64,000 nucleotides of DNA, taken from positions 434,001 through 498,000 of the forward strand of contig NZ_CP139781.1 of assembly GCF_019679435.2 (NCBI RefSeq), read 5' to 3'. The position numbers and the translations under genes are program-made. The DNA is from Actomonas aquatica. GTDB taxonomy: Bacteria > Verrucomicrobiota > Verrucomicrobiia > Opitutales > Opitutaceae. Under the pieces are notes generated by a model. It had not been told where the DNA came from, searched no databases, and saw nothing but the letters and a program-made list of their open reading frames with translations. Shown here piece by piece: positions 17,861-29,847 of this stretch; the first letter of the stretch is position 1, and each line of letters starts with the position of its first letter.

Positions 17861-19063
17861 ATGGCTAATTCATTCGTTTTTTCCTCTGAGTCGGTTGGTG
17901 AAGGCCACCCGGACAAAGTTTCCGATTTCATCTCTGACAGCGTGCTCGACGCTTGCCTCAGCATCGACCGCAACAGCCGTGTGGCTTGCGAGACGTTGGT
18001 GAAGTCCAACGTCGTGGTGTTGGCCGGTGAGATCACCATCCCGAAGCTCAAGGGCGCTCCGCTGGAGTCGGCCATCAATCTCGGGGAAATCGTGCGCGGG
18101 GCGATTCGCGAGATCGGCTACGTGAACGACGACGACGGTTTCCACGCCGACAAGGTTTTCATTCAGAATCTTCTCACCAGCCAGTCGGTCGACATCGGTC
18201 AAGGCGTCGACGCCCGTGAGGCCGAGGGTAAAACTCACGCCGAGCAAGGAGCCGGCGACCAGGGCATCATGTTTGGCTACGCCTGCAATGAGACGCCGGA
18301 GCTCATGCCGACCCCGATCATGCTTGCTCACCGTTTGGGCCGCGAGCTCACCAACCTGCGCAAGTCGGGCAAAGCCAAGTGGCTGCGCCCGGACGCGAAG
18401 TCCCAGGTTTCCGTGCGCTACGTCGACGGCAAACCGGCCGAGGTCGTGAACGTCGTGATTTCCACGCAGCACACCGAAAACGTGAAGCGCGCTGAGATCG
18501 AAAAGGTGCTCATTAACAAGGTCATCAAGAAGGTCATCCCGAAGGGACTGCTGACCAAAAACACTGAGTTTCTCATCAATCCGACCGGCCGCTTCGTCAT
18601 TGGTGGTCCCGAAGGCGACTCCGGTCTCACCGGCCGTAAGATCATTGTGGATACCTACGGTGGCTGGGGCCGCCATGGTGGCGGTGCCTTCTCCGGCAAG
18701 GATCCGTCCAAGGTCGACCGTTCCGCCGCCTACATGGCGCGCTGGGCGGCCAAGAACATTGTCGCCGCGGGTCTCGCGCCGATCGCCGAGGTCCAGTTGG
18801 CGTATGCCATCGGTCATCCGGAACCGGTAAGCGTGTTTGTGGACACCTTCGATACCGGCACGGTGCCTGACAGCGTGATCGCCGATGCCGTGAAGGAAGT
18901 CTTCAGCTTCAAACCCGCCGCCATCGTAAAGCAGCTCAACCTGCTGCGCCCGATTTATCGCGAGACCACCAACTATGGCCACTTCGGCAAGGACGGTCTC
19001 CCGTGGGAAGCCACCACTAAAGCCAAGGCGCTCAACGCCGCGGTGAAGAAACTTACCAAATAA
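17861..19063 (+). CDS. metK: S-adenosylmethionine synthetase
   Basis: Makes S-adenosylmethionine from methionine and ATP. The start at 17861 ([20 protein letters not shown]) gives 400 residues and the exact family N-terminus; the upstream in-frame ATG at 17828 adds eleven unconserved residues. The signature [12 protein letters not shown] (ATP/methionine binding) and [16 protein letters not shown] (P-loop-like) are both present. It is followed 41 bases later by ahcY, so synthesis of the methyl donor and removal of its by-product are paired. The leader carries a nested palindrome. Confidence 0.97.
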   Translation: MANSFVFSSESVGEGHPDKVSDFISDSVLDACLSIDRNSRVACETLVKSNVVVLAGEITIPKLKGAPLESAINLGEIVRGAIREIGYVNDDDGFHADKVFIQNLLTSQSVDIGQGVDAREAEGKTHAEQGAGDQGIMFGYACNETPELMPTPIMLAHRLGRELTNLRKSGKAKWLRPDAKSQVSVRYVDGKPAEVVNVVISTQHTENVKRAEIEKVLINKVIKKVIPKGLLTKNTEFLINPTGRFVIGGPEGDSGLTGRKIIVDTYGGWGRHGGGAFSGKDPSKVDRSAAYMARWAAKNIVAAGLAPIAEVQLAYAIGHPEPVSVFVDTFDTGTVPDSVIADAVKEVFSFKPAAIVKQLNLLRPIYRETTNYGHFGKDGLPWEATTKAKALNAAVKKLTK

Positions 19064-19104
19064 ACCTCTCCCAAACACACCGCACTCAGAACCCATCTTA
19101 ATCC

Positions 19105-20514
19105 ATGTCTGAATCCACCGACTACAAGGTCCGCGACATCGGCCTCGCCGACTGGGGCCGCAAAGAAATCGCCATCTCCGAGCACGAAATGCCGGGTCTC
19201 ATGGCCATCCGCGAAAAATTCCCCAACAAGCCGTTGGCCGGCGTGCGCATTACCGGTTCGCTGCACATGACCATCCAGACGGCGATCCTCATTGAGACGC
19301 TCGTCGACCTTGGCGCCACGGTCCGTTGGGCCTCCTGCAACATCTTCTCGACCCAAGACCACGCCGCTGCCGCCATCGCCGCTGCCGGCGTGCCGGTGTT
19401 TGCCTGGAAGGGCGAGACCCTCGAAGAATATTGGGACTGCACGTGGAAGGCTCTCGTCGGCCCCGACGGTCTCGGCCCGCAGCTCGTCGTCGACGATGGT
19501 GGTGACGTAACCCTGCTCCTGCACAAGGGCTACGAGCTCGAAAACGGTAGTGACTGGGTGAATACCGAGTCCGGTTCCGACGAAGAGGAAGTCATCAAGA
19601 AGCTCCTCAAGAAGGTTCACGCCGAGACCCCGACCATTTTCCACGATATCGCCAAGGAGTGGAAGGGCGTCTCCGAAGAGACCACCACCGGCGTGCATCG
19701 CCTCTACGAACTGGCCGAAAAGAACCAGCTCCTCGTGCCGGCCATCAACGTGAATGACTCCGTCACCAAGTCGAAGTTCGACAACCTCTACGGTTGCCGC
19801 GAGTCGCTGGCCGACGGCCTGAAGCGCGCCACCGACGTCATGATCGCCGGCAAGGTCGCCTGCGTGTGCGGCTACGGCGACGTCGGCAAGGGCTGCGCCC
19901 ACTCCCTCAAGAGCTTCGGCGCTCGCGTGATTGTGACCGAGATCGACCCGATCAACGCCCTGCAGGCCGCGATGGAAGGTTACGAGGTTAACACCATCGA
20001 GAGCACGCTCGGCACTGCCGACATCTACGTTACCACGACCGGCAACAAGGACATCATCACCCTCGATCACATGAAGGGGATGAAGGACCAAGCCATCGTC
20101 TGTAACATCGGTCACTTCGATAACGAGATCCAGGTCGCCAAGCTCTACAAAGAAGCCGGCGTGACGCGGACCAACATCAAGCCGCAATACGACATGTTCA
20201 CCTTCGCCGACGGCAAGAGCATCTACCTGCTCGCCGAAGGCCGCCTCGTGAACCTCGGTTGCGCCACCGGTCACCCGTCCTTCGTGATGTCGAATTCCTT
20301 CACCAACCAAGTGCTGGCTCAGCTCGACCTCTGGGAGAAGCGCGAGACCTACGTGCCGACGGTGATGCGTCTGCCGAAGCACCTCGATGAAGAGGTTGCT
20401 CGTCTGCACCTCGATCGCATCGGCGCGAAGCTCACCAAGCTCTCCCCGGCACAGGCCGCTTACATTGGTGTGTCGGTCGACGGTCCCTACAAGCCCGACC
20501 ACTACCGCTACTAA
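19105..20514 (+). CDS. ahcY: S-adenosylhomocysteine hydrolase
   Basis: Splits S-adenosylhomocysteine to adenosine and homocysteine, relieving product inhibition of methyltransferases. The 469-residue protein is the long bacterial form, with the roughly 40-residue insertion (about 145-185, rich in Glu/Lys). The NAD-binding glycine loop is [11 protein letters not shown], and the C-terminus ends in KPDHYRY, the typical lysine-tyrosine tail that reaches the cofactor of the neighbouring subunit. It is probably cotranscribed with metK and is closed by a strong terminator. Confidence 0.97.
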   Translation: MSESTDYKVRDIGLADWGRKEIAISEHEMPGLMAIREKFPNKPLAGVRITGSLHMTIQTAILIETLVDLGATVRWASCNIFSTQDHAAAAIAAAGVPVFAWKGETLEEYWDCTWKALVGPDGLGPQLVVDDGGDVTLLLHKGYELENGSDWVNTESGSDEEEVIKKLLKKVHAETPTIFHDIAKEWKGVSEETTTGVHRLYELAEKNQLLVPAINVNDSVTKSKFDNLYGCRESLADGLKRATDVMIAGKVACVCGYGDVGKGCAHSLKSFGARVIVTEIDPINALQAAMEGYEVNTIESTLGTADIYVTTTGNKDIITLDHMKGMKDQAIVCNIGHFDNEIQVAKLYKEAGVTRTNIKPQYDMFTFADGKSIYLLAEGRLVNLGCATGHPSFVMSNSFTNQVLAQLDLWEKRETYVPTVMRLPKHLDEEVARLHLDRIGAKLTKLSPAQAAYIGVSVDGPYKPDHYRY

Positions 20515-20557
20515 ACGGCGCTCACGGGCGGTCCTCGCTCGATTGTTCCTATTTTCC

Positions 20558-20588
20558 AAAGCCGGCCCGATCTGGGCCGGCTTTTTGT
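20558..20588 (+). terminator. Rho-independent terminator of metK-ahcY
   Basis: A perfect 11-base stem AAAGCCGGCCC (20558-20568) / GGGCCGGCTTT (20574-20584) with loop GATCT is followed by T residues. It lies 44 bases past the ahcY stop. Confidence 0.9.
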
Positions 20589-20686
20589 TGGAAGGCATGC
20601 CTTCCTAGATAACCTTACTAAATTACCTAAATTACTAAATCACACTTGATGGCGGGAGGTTCTCGGCTCAACTTCGCCGTTCGCTC

Positions 20687-22396
20687 ATGAGCAACGACCA
20701 AGACGCCCCCCAGCCACTGTCTGCCAACGAAGGCATCAAAACTGCCTCCAACTTCCTGCGCGGAACCATCGCGGAGGAGCTGTTGGATGAGTCCACTGGC
20801 GCGATTTCCGAGGATAATCAGCAGCTCACCAAATTCCACGGTCTCTACCTGCAGGACGACCGTGACCTGCGCAAAGAGCGTCGCCAGGCCAAGCTGGAGA
20901 AGGCGTTCTCCTTCATGTTGCGCGTGCGTCTGCCGGGCGGTCGCTGCACCCCGGCTCAGTGGCTGGTGCTCGATCAGCTCGCCGATGAGCGCGCCAACGG
21001 CTCTCTGCGTCTCACCACGCGTCAGACTTTCCAGTTCCATGGCCTGTTGAAGGGCAACGTGAAGCCGCTCGTCCAAGGCATGCATAAGGCTTTGCTCGAT
21101 TCCATCGCGGCCTGCGGTGACGTGAACCGCAACGTCATGGCTCCGCCCAATCCGGAGCGCAGTGCCGCTCACGGTGCCATGTATGAGCACGCCAAGGGCA
21201 TCTCGGAGCACCTGCTGCCGTCCACCCGCGCCTACCACGAGATCTGGCTCGATGAGGAAAAAGTGGCGGGCTCTGCGCCGGAGGAGGAGCCGATTTACGG
21301 CAAGACCTACCTGCCGCGTAAATTTAAGATCGGTTTCGCGATCCCGCCGTCGAACGACGTCGATGTGTTTTCGCAGGACCTCGGTTTCATCGGCATCGTC
21401 GAGAACGGTGAGCTGGTGGGCTACAACGTCACCATGGGCGGCGGTCTGGGCATGAGCCACGGCAACGAAGCCACGCATCCGCGACTGGCCGACGTGGTGG
21501 GCTTCATCACGCCGGACCAGGTCAACGCCATCGGTGAAGCCGTCGTGACCACCCAGCGCGACTACGGCGACCGCACCAACCGCAAGCACGCCCGCCTCAA
21601 ATACACGATCGAGGATCGCGGCATCGACTGGTTCAAAGCCGAGGTCGAGAAGCGCTCGGGCATCACCTTTGGTCCGGTGCGCGACTACACTTTCACTACG
21701 ATTCAAGATCCGCACGGCTGGCACGAGTGCGCCGATGGTTCCTGGTTCTACGGTCTGCACATCCTGAGCGGACGCATCATTGATCGCGACGACTGGAAGA
21801 TGAAGACGGCGCTGCGTGAGATCGCCGAGATTCACCAAGGGGACTTCCGTCTGACGCCGACGCAAAACCTCACCATTTCCGGTGTCTCCGCCGATCAAAA
21901 GGCCGCGATCGAAGCGATTCTGGCGAAGCACGGTCTCGACAAGGAAAACGAGCGTTCGCTGCTGCGTCTCAATGCCATGTCCTGCGTGGCGCTGCCGACT
22001 TGCGGACTCGCCCTCGCCGAGAGCGAGCGGGTGCTGCCGGAGGTGTTGGAAAAGTATGAAGCGGTCTTTGAAAAAGCGGGACTGGCCAGCAACGCGATCA
22101 GCCTGCGCATGACCGGTTGCCCCAATGGCTGCGGTCGACCGTATCTCGCCGAGATCGGTTTTGTGGGCAAGGGCCCGGGCCGTTACGCGCTCTACATCGG
22201 TGCGAAATACAATGGCACCCGCCTCAATCGCATGCTGGCGCCGCGCGTCACCATCGACGAATCGATCGAACTGCTCACGCCCATCATCGAGCGCTATGCC
22301 AAGGAGCGCGCCGAGGGTGAAGAGTTCGGCGATTTCTGCGACCGCGTCATCTTGCCGGCCGACGCCACGGTGCACACCGTCGGTGGCGAAGCCTGA
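20687..22396 (+). CDS. Assimilatory sulfite reductase, siroheme subunit
   Basis: Reduces sulfite to sulfide (nitrite/sulfite reductase superfamily, CysI-like). The 569 residues hold the two-fold ferredoxin-like half-domains (RLTTRQTFQFHGL near 108 and RLTPTQNLTISGV near 388). The four cysteines that bind the 4Fe-4S cluster and siroheme are Cys433 and Cys439 (CVALPTC) and Cys478 and Cys482 (CPNGC). No flavoprotein subunit (CysJ) or other sulfate-assimilation gene is adjacent, so the electron donor is encoded elsewhere or is ferredoxin. The sequence around the active site fits sulfite rather than nitrite reduction. It is flanked by terminators on both sides and forms its own unit. Confidence 0.9.
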   Translation: MSNDQDAPQPLSANEGIKTASNFLRGTIAEELLDESTGAISEDNQQLTKFHGLYLQDDRDLRKERRQAKLEKAFSFMLRVRLPGGRCTPAQWLVLDQLADERANGSLRLTTRQTFQFHGLLKGNVKPLVQGMHKALLDSIAACGDVNRNVMAPPNPERSAAHGAMYEHAKGISEHLLPSTRAYHEIWLDEEKVAGSAPEEEPIYGKTYLPRKFKIGFAIPPSNDVDVFSQDLGFIGIVENGELVGYNVTMGGGLGMSHGNEATHPRLADVVGFITPDQVNAIGEAVVTTQRDYGDRTNRKHARLKYTIEDRGIDWFKAEVEKRSGITFGPVRDYTFTTIQDPHGWHECADGSWFYGLHILSGRIIDRDDWKMKTALREIAEIHQGDFRLTPTQNLTISGVSADQKAAIEAILAKHGLDKENERSLLRLNAMSCVALPTCGLALAESERVLPEVLEKYEAVFEKAGLASNAISLRMTGCPNGCGRPYLAEIGFVGKGPGRYALYIGAKYNGTRLNRMLAPRVTIDESIELLTPIIERYAKERAEGEEFGDFCDRVILPADATVHTVGGEA

Positions 22397-22424
22397 GTGC
22401 TGTCATACCCTGTCCAATAACGAG

Positions 22425-22456
22425 GAGCCGGCTACGCAGCCGGCTCTTTTGTTTTT
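22425..22456 (+). terminator. Rho-independent terminator of the sulfite reductase gene
   Basis: A perfect 9-base stem GAGCCGGCT (22425-22433) / AGCCGGCTC (22438-22446) with a four-base loop is followed by TTTTGTTTTT. It may also insulate the convergent hisF unit. Confidence 0.9.
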
Positions 22457-22509
22457 ACAGAAGCAGAGCGGCTCTGTTGCCCTCCGTTGCCTCCTGTAGA
22501 AGAAACCAC

Positions 22510-23271
22510 TTACCGGCGCACGGGGACGTTGTGCTCAGCGAGGTAGTCTTTGACCTGCGGCACGGTGAGTTCGCCGAAGTGGAAGAGGCTGGCGGCAAGC
22601 ACGGCGCTGGCGCGGCCGGCGTCGAGGGCCTCGGCAAAGTGGGGGAGTTCTCCGGCGCCGCCACTGGCGATCACGGGCACACTCACGGCGTCGCTGATGG
22701 CGCGGGTGAGGGCGACGTCGTAGCCGGTTTTCATGCCGTCGCAGTCCATGCTGGTGAGCAGAATCTCGCCGGCACCCAATTCAACCGCACGTTGGGCCCA
22801 AGCCACGGCGTCGAGCTCGGTGGGATTGCGACCGCCGTGGGTGTAAACACGCCAGGATTTGCCGTCGGGCTCCCGTTTGGCGTCGATGGCGACCACGATG
22901 CACTGCGCGCCGAATCGTTCGGAGGCGGCGCGGATAAGCTCAGGATCTTTGATCGCGGCGGTGTTGAGCGACACCTTGTCGGCGCCTGATTTGAGCATGG
23001 CCTCGATGTCTGCGACGGTGCGCAGGCCACCACCGACGGTGAGCGGCATAAAGCACTGCTCGGCGGTCGCGGCGACAACGTCGTGCATGATGGACCGACC
23101 ATCGCTGGAGGCCGTGATGTCGAGGAAGACCAATTCGTCGGCTCCTTGGGCGTCGTAAGCCTTGGCGCATTCGACGGGATCACCGGCGTCGCGCAGCTCT
23201 TGGAATTTCACGCCTTTGACGACGCGACCATTGGTCACGTCGAGGCAGGGAATGATGCGACGGGCGAGCAT
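22510..23271 (-). CDS. hisF: Imidazole glycerol phosphate synthase, cyclase subunit
   Basis: Closes the imidazole ring in histidine synthesis, using ammonia from HisH. The 253-residue (beta/alpha)8 barrel has both catalytic aspartates in context (Asp11 in [13 protein letters not shown], and the central aspartate in VVAIDAKRE). No hisH or other his gene is beside it. Its ATG lies two bases from an array of 7-base repeats that fills the whole upstream gap, so its ribosome-binding region is made of repeat sequence and has no evident Shine-Dalgarno motif. Confidence 0.96.
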   Translation of the reverse strand: MLARRIIPCLDVTNGRVVKGVKFQELRDAGDPVECAKAYDAQGADELVFLDITASSDGRSIMHDVVAATAEQCFMPLTVGGGLRTVADIEAMLKSGADKVSLNTAAIKDPELIRAASERFGAQCIVVAIDAKREPDGKSWRVYTHGGRNPTELDAVAWAQRAVELGAGEILLTSMDCDGMKTGYDVALTRAISDAVSVPVIASGGAGELPHFAEALDAGRASAVLAASLFHFGELTVPQVKDYLAEHNVPVRR

Positions 23272-23273
23272 GA

Positions 23274-23360
23274 AGCAGTAGCGAGTAGATGGTAGTGAGT
23301 AGCGAGTAGGTAGAGCGGCAGCATAGGCTACTCGCTACTCTCTACTCGATGCTCGCTACT
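23274..23360. repeat. Inverted arrays of 7-base repeats (gene-free element)
   Basis: The gap between hisF and the next gene is a hairpin-forming repeat. The left arm reads as heptamers AGCAGTA, GCGAGTA, GATGGTA, GTGAGTA, GCGAGTA (23274-23308). The right arm reads CTACTCG, CTACTCT, CTACTCG, ATGCTCG, CTACT (23328-23360). The arms are complementary over 18 bases with one mismatch (23292-23309 with 23328-23345). It fills nearly the entire 89-base gap. The same 7-base design in inverted orientation frames the four-helix-bundle gene at 44730-45168, with a different heptamer. Confidence 0.8.
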
Positions 23361-25118
23361 TTAATCCACTTCCGCGATGTCGGGCTCGAAGCTGATCGCG
23401 ACGCGGTAGACGTTGCCCGGACGCATGATCAGCGGGTGATCGCGCTCGAGGGTCTGCAGGTAGTGGATCTTGCCGTAGTTGGTGCGGTAGGTCGGGTCGT
23501 TGGTGACCACTTCGGTCTCCTGCCAGATGCCCTGGAAGTCGTCCTTGGTGACGGTGCAACGGTGGCCTTCCGGACCGAGCGCGAGCGAGCCACCCACATG
23601 GTATTTGGAGTGGGGGGCGGCGATCGCCAGCATGAGGCGGAAACGGTCCAACTGAACCTGTTGCTTCACGGTGTAGGCGAACTCGGCGCTGATTTGCGGA
23701 CCAGCGAAGTTCCACTGCACCTTGACCGAACCCACACCCTTGAGCAGTTCCTGCTCGGTGGTGATGAGTTCCGGCTGATCGTAGCGGAAGAAGAAGCTGC
23801 GGCGCAGACCCAGACCGGTGACGCAGTTGCGGCCGTAGAAGGCCGGCACGGTCACCTTTTCGCCGAAGGTCAGCTCGGGGATCATGATCGGCGCGTAAAC
23901 GTTGTTCGGCCAATCGAAGATGCCCGGGCAATGCGGGAAGGGCAGGCTGTCCGAGGTCGCGGCACCGCCGGCGGCGATGAGCGGAATCTGGAAGTGCAGG
24001 CCGCTGCCGGCATCGCGGTAGAGGAAGACACCCTGCTCCTTGCGGTTGGACTTGTCGAAGATGACGAAGCGACCGGTGGTGCGGGGCGGTTCAACCTTGG
24101 CCGGGCCAGTCGGCAGTTGCACGGCCTTGGCGAGGCGGGACCACTGGCAGAGGTAGCGGGCGGCGTCGAAGTTGGACAACCGGGTGGTGTGGCCAGCGGA
24201 CGCGGTGCGCTCGGCGTCGCGGACGTCGAGGAAACCGTGTTCCTGATCGAGGTAGGTCTGGTAGAAGAACAGGAAGAGGCGGCGCAGGACGTCGAAATAC
24301 TTCGGCTTCTGGTCTTCGTTGATCCAACCATCGCGCAAGCCTTGGAGGATGAGGGAGATGCAGTGCATCTGGCCGTAGGCACCCGAGGCGCGGCCGAAGG
24401 CCCAACCGAGACCGTCGGCGCGGACGAGGTCCGGCATCATCTTGATGTATTTCTCGGCGTAGGTGCGCAGGGTGGGCAGCTTGCGGTCGCGCACGCCGCT
24501 GTTGGCGTGGAGCTGCAGGGCGGAGCGCATGAACACGAGGGCCATGACGCCGTAGAGATTGAAGTTACCGCCGATGCCGCCGGTGGCGTCGTCGACGAAG
24601 CCGTTGGAGCTGGTCTGGTTGACGCGGTCGACGAAGCGCTCGATCAGGCGGGAGGTTTCGTCCTTCTTGGAGAGGCCGAAGGAGAAGCGGGCGACGGCTT
24701 TGGCGACGTTGAAGGCCTGCCAGTGGTTGTCGTAGTCCGAGCGGTGCAGCAGGGACTTGTCGATGCGCTCCTGGGTCTCGGGGACGAGGCGTTCCCAGAC
24801 CGGGTTGCGCTCTTTCGACGGGCCGAAGCAGAGCAGGCCGAGGGAGGCGTAAGCGAGGCCGTTCTCGGCGGCCGGCTCGGTGAACATCTGCGCGGTGATG
24901 GTGCGGGCGGCGAGGTCGACGATGTCGTATCCGTCGAGGGTCGTCTCACCGGTGGCGCGATAATACTCGCCGAGGGCAAAGGCAACGTGGCCGGGTTCAT
25001 CCGCGCGGGACGTCTCGCCGTCGATCGGCTTGATGGTGCCGTCAGGCTGAATGGAGTCGAGGTTGTGGCCCAGGATGGAGCGGGCCATATCGAGACATTG
25101 CTCGGAAAAACTGTGCAT
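23361..25118 (-). CDS. Uncharacterised protein, possible alpha/alpha-barrel glycan enzyme
   Basis: 585 residues from the ATG at 25118. The frame stays open to 25244, but the added part overlaps the terminator of rho and is Arg/Pro-rich, so the shorter form is preferred. The first two thirds are helical with repeated aromatic and acidic motifs (DYDNHWQAFNVAKA, GGNFNLYGVMA, ADGLGWAFGRASGAYGQMH), resembling (alpha/alpha)6 toroid enzymes. The last third looks beta-rich. This layout recalls heparinase II/III-like and DUF2264-like proteins, but no catalytic signature was recognised. There is no signal peptide. The function is unknown. Confidence 0.65.
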   Translation of the reverse strand: MHSFSEQCLDMARSILGHNLDSIQPDGTIKPIDGETSRADEPGHVAFALGEYYRATGETTLDGYDIVDLAARTITAQMFTEPAAENGLAYASLGLLCFGPSKERNPVWERLVPETQERIDKSLLHRSDYDNHWQAFNVAKAVARFSFGLSKKDETSRLIERFVDRVNQTSSNGFVDDATGGIGGNFNLYGVMALVFMRSALQLHANSGVRDRKLPTLRTYAEKYIKMMPDLVRADGLGWAFGRASGAYGQMHCISLILQGLRDGWINEDQKPKYFDVLRRLFLFFYQTYLDQEHGFLDVRDAERTASAGHTTRLSNFDAARYLCQWSRLAKAVQLPTGPAKVEPPRTTGRFVIFDKSNRKEQGVFLYRDAGSGLHFQIPLIAAGGAATSDSLPFPHCPGIFDWPNNVYAPIMIPELTFGEKVTVPAFYGRNCVTGLGLRRSFFFRYDQPELITTEQELLKGVGSVKVQWNFAGPQISAEFAYTVKQQVQLDRFRLMLAIAAPHSKYHVGGSLALGPEGHRCTVTKDDFQGIWQETEVVTNDPTYRTNYGKIHYLQTLERDHPLIMRPGNVYRVAISFEPDIAEVD

Positions 25119-25235
25119 ACGAAACGAGTTGCGGCGTGGAATCCGCCGACGCGCCGGCGACGGGCGGAAAGGGAGTTTGTTCAGGGTTTTTGGTTCGTGC
25201 GCAAGTGGGAAAACCGCGCGCCGCCAAATCGGGTT

Positions 25236-25269
25236 TAAAAACAACGCCGGGACATGGGCCCGGCGTTGT
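25236..25269 (-). terminator. Rho-independent terminator of rho
   Basis: On the minus strand a perfect 11-base stem (25259-25269 with 25241-25251, CCGGCGTTGT core) is followed by TTTTTAAA. It lies 53 bases past the rho stop. Its presence also argues that the downstream gene starts at 25118 rather than inside the hairpin. Confidence 0.85.
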
Positions 25270-25321
25270 GCAAGGGAGCATCGATGCGGCCGCGGGGTGG
25301 CCGCATACTCATTGTGAATCC

Positions 25322-26497
<1,176 letters not shown>

Positions 26498-26653
26498 ATT
26501 GGTCTCGTAGCGGCACTTAGTCCGCGAACAGGCAGGGTATAAAACGTGGCAGGCGCTTGACGCTCGTGACAGGCAGCGGGATATATCGCGTTCCCCGCCC
26601 CGGTGTTTTTATGCCGCGGCTTTTAGTTATCCCAAAACCACAACGATCCAAAC

Positions 26654-28603
<1,950 letters not shown>

Positions 28604-28623
28604 ACGTCACGAATTAATAGTCG

Positions 28624-28720
28624 CCCCCGCACGACTCGGAAGGCACGAAATCTGATCTGAAGTTTTTCGTGTCACACCTGCAGCGAAACCCTGCTTTCCG
28701 AGTCGTCCGGGGGCCTTTTT
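28624..28720 (+). promoter_or_regulatory. Long hairpin at the acs / pseudopilin junction (terminator or attenuator)
   Basis: An 18-base stem with one mismatch (28624-28641 with 28696-28713) is followed by CCTTTTTGTG, so it resembles an intrinsic terminator of acs. Inside the loop a second perfect stem CACGAAA (28644-28650) / TTTCGTG (28665-28671) is present. The GTG start codon of the first pseudopilin (28669-28671) is the 3' end of this inner stem, and the outer 3' arm lies within its coding sequence. The design suggests control of readthrough and of translation start. Confidence 0.6.
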
Positions 28721-29220
28721 GTGTCCGTGGCTTTACCCTCATAGAGCTGTTGGTGGTCATCGTGATCATCGGCGTGCTGGCGGGTATTACACTGAGCGTG
28801 TCGGCCGGCGTGAGGGCGCGAGCGGCCCGCGATCGGGCGGCGGGGGAATTGGCGGTGCTGTCGGTCGGGTTGGAAGACTACCGACGGGTGTTGGGCGAGT
28901 ATCCACAGGGGGAGGACGCCACCGGGCTACTCGCGGCGCTGGCGGGGCAGGCGCGGCCAAATGGCGAGGCGCTGAACCGTCGTCCGTTTGTGGCCTTTGA
29001 GGCGCTGACTTTGGCCGATCCCGACCCGACGCTGGCCGGCAATGTGCTGCTGGACCCGTGGGAACAACCGTATGTTTATCGCTCATTTCGCCAAGGGGCC
29101 CGCAGTGGCTATCGACTCTATTCCATCGGTCCGGACGGGCTGGACGTGCCGCCCTCGGCGACTGGGGCGCTCGATGAGGATGCCGCGCCCAACCGGGACA
29201 ACGTGTATGCGCATCGCTGA
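28669..29220 (+). CDS. GspG-like pseudopilin, first gene of the cassette
   Basis: 183-residue prepilin-type protein. A 21-residue leader ends in RG, followed by the methylation motif FTLIELLVVIVIIGVLAG (about 22-39), then a helix and a GspG-type C-terminal region (LLDPWEQPYVYRSF, YSIGPDG). The GTG start at 28669 is the only reasonable one: no ATG precedes the leader in frame and the codons between are not start codons. That start codon is paired in an inner hairpin. The next gene starts before this one ends (14-base overlap). It probably forms part of a short periplasmic pseudopilus. Confidence 0.85.
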   Translation: MSHLQRNPAFRVVRGPFCVRGFTLIELLVVIVIIGVLAGITLSVSAGVRARAARDRAAGELAVLSVGLEDYRRVLGEYPQGEDATGLLAALAGQARPNGEALNRRPFVAFEALTLADPDPTLAGNVLLDPWEQPYVYRSFRQGARSGYRLYSIGPDGLDVPPSATGALDEDAAPNRDNVYAHR

Positions 29221-29824
29221 CATTGCAGGGCCGGGGCGCGACCGGCGTGGTTTCTCGCTCATCGAGGTGCTGACCGTCGTGGTCATCATTGGCATTTTGG
29301 CCGCAATCACGATTCCAGTGCTGAGCGGCGCGCGGGCCTCGGCCGATCGGGCCAAAACCAAGGCACAGTTCAGTCAGTGGGCTTCGGCCATGGAACTCTA
29401 TCGGCAGGAGTATGGATTTTATCCCAACATCGCCACGGGTGGCAAAGTCGACCCCGAGCGCTTCGCGGCCGAGCTGACCGGCCGCACCTTGAGTGGCGCA
29501 GCCATTGGCGAAGGGTATGGCAACCGCAAGGCGCTGCGTTTTTACACGCTCTCGGCCGACGAGCTCGACGACGACGGATTGTTGCTGCTCGACGGTTTCG
29601 GCAACGACGACATCGCGGTGCGGGTGGACAGCAACCGTGACGGCTTGATCAACGCCAGCGACAGCGGTTCGTGGGTGAGTGTGGTAGGGCTCGAAGCCGG
29701 TGGCGGTAGTGCGCCGACGGATTTGCCGGAGGCAGTGCCGACGGCGGGCGTGCGGGCCGGGGTGGTGTTTTATTCGGCCGGACGCGGACGCGACGAAAAC
29801 GATCTCGTCCTGAGCTGGCGTTAG
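29207..29824 (+). CDS. Second GspG-like pseudopilin
   Basis: 205 residues from ATG at 29207, overlapping the previous gene by 14 bases. The longer in-frame start at 29042 would overlap much further and lacks a leader. Leader MRIADIAGPGRDRRG is followed by FSLIEVLTVVVIIGILAA. The downstream part contains DSNRDGLINASDSG, a dockerin/EF-hand-like calcium loop pattern, consistent with the calcium binding known for GspG-type pseudopilins. The function within the cassette is inferred from position. Confidence 0.82.
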   Translation: MRIADIAGPGRDRRGFSLIEVLTVVVIIGILAAITIPVLSGARASADRAKTKAQFSQWASAMELYRQEYGFYPNIATGGKVDPERFAAELTGRTLSGAAIGEGYGNRKALRFYTLSADELDDDGLLLLDGFGNDDIAVRVDSNRDGLINASDSGSWVSVVGLEAGGGSAPTDLPEAVPTAGVRAGVVFYSAGRGRDENDLVLSWR

Positions 29825-29847
29825 CGTGAGGTTTTGGCGGATCGCTC

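Noticed and set aside
18973-20598. 541-residue minus-strand frame opposite ahcY
   Set aside because: Antisense shadow; ahcY has all expected motifs.
20627-22375. 582-residue minus-strand frame opposite the sulfite reductase gene
   Set aside because: Antisense shadow with low-information composition.
23349-25238. 629-residue plus-strand frame opposite the uncharacterised 585-residue gene
   Set aside because: Its product is Val/Gly/Glu-rich without pattern, typical of a reverse frame. The minus-strand protein has aromatic motifs and a balanced composition, so that strand was chosen.
26540-26600. Promoter assignments in the rho/acs spacer
   Set aside because: TTGACG is present but no -10 at good spacing, and a sigma-54-like TGGCAG...TTGA has wrong spacing. 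Not strong enough to list.
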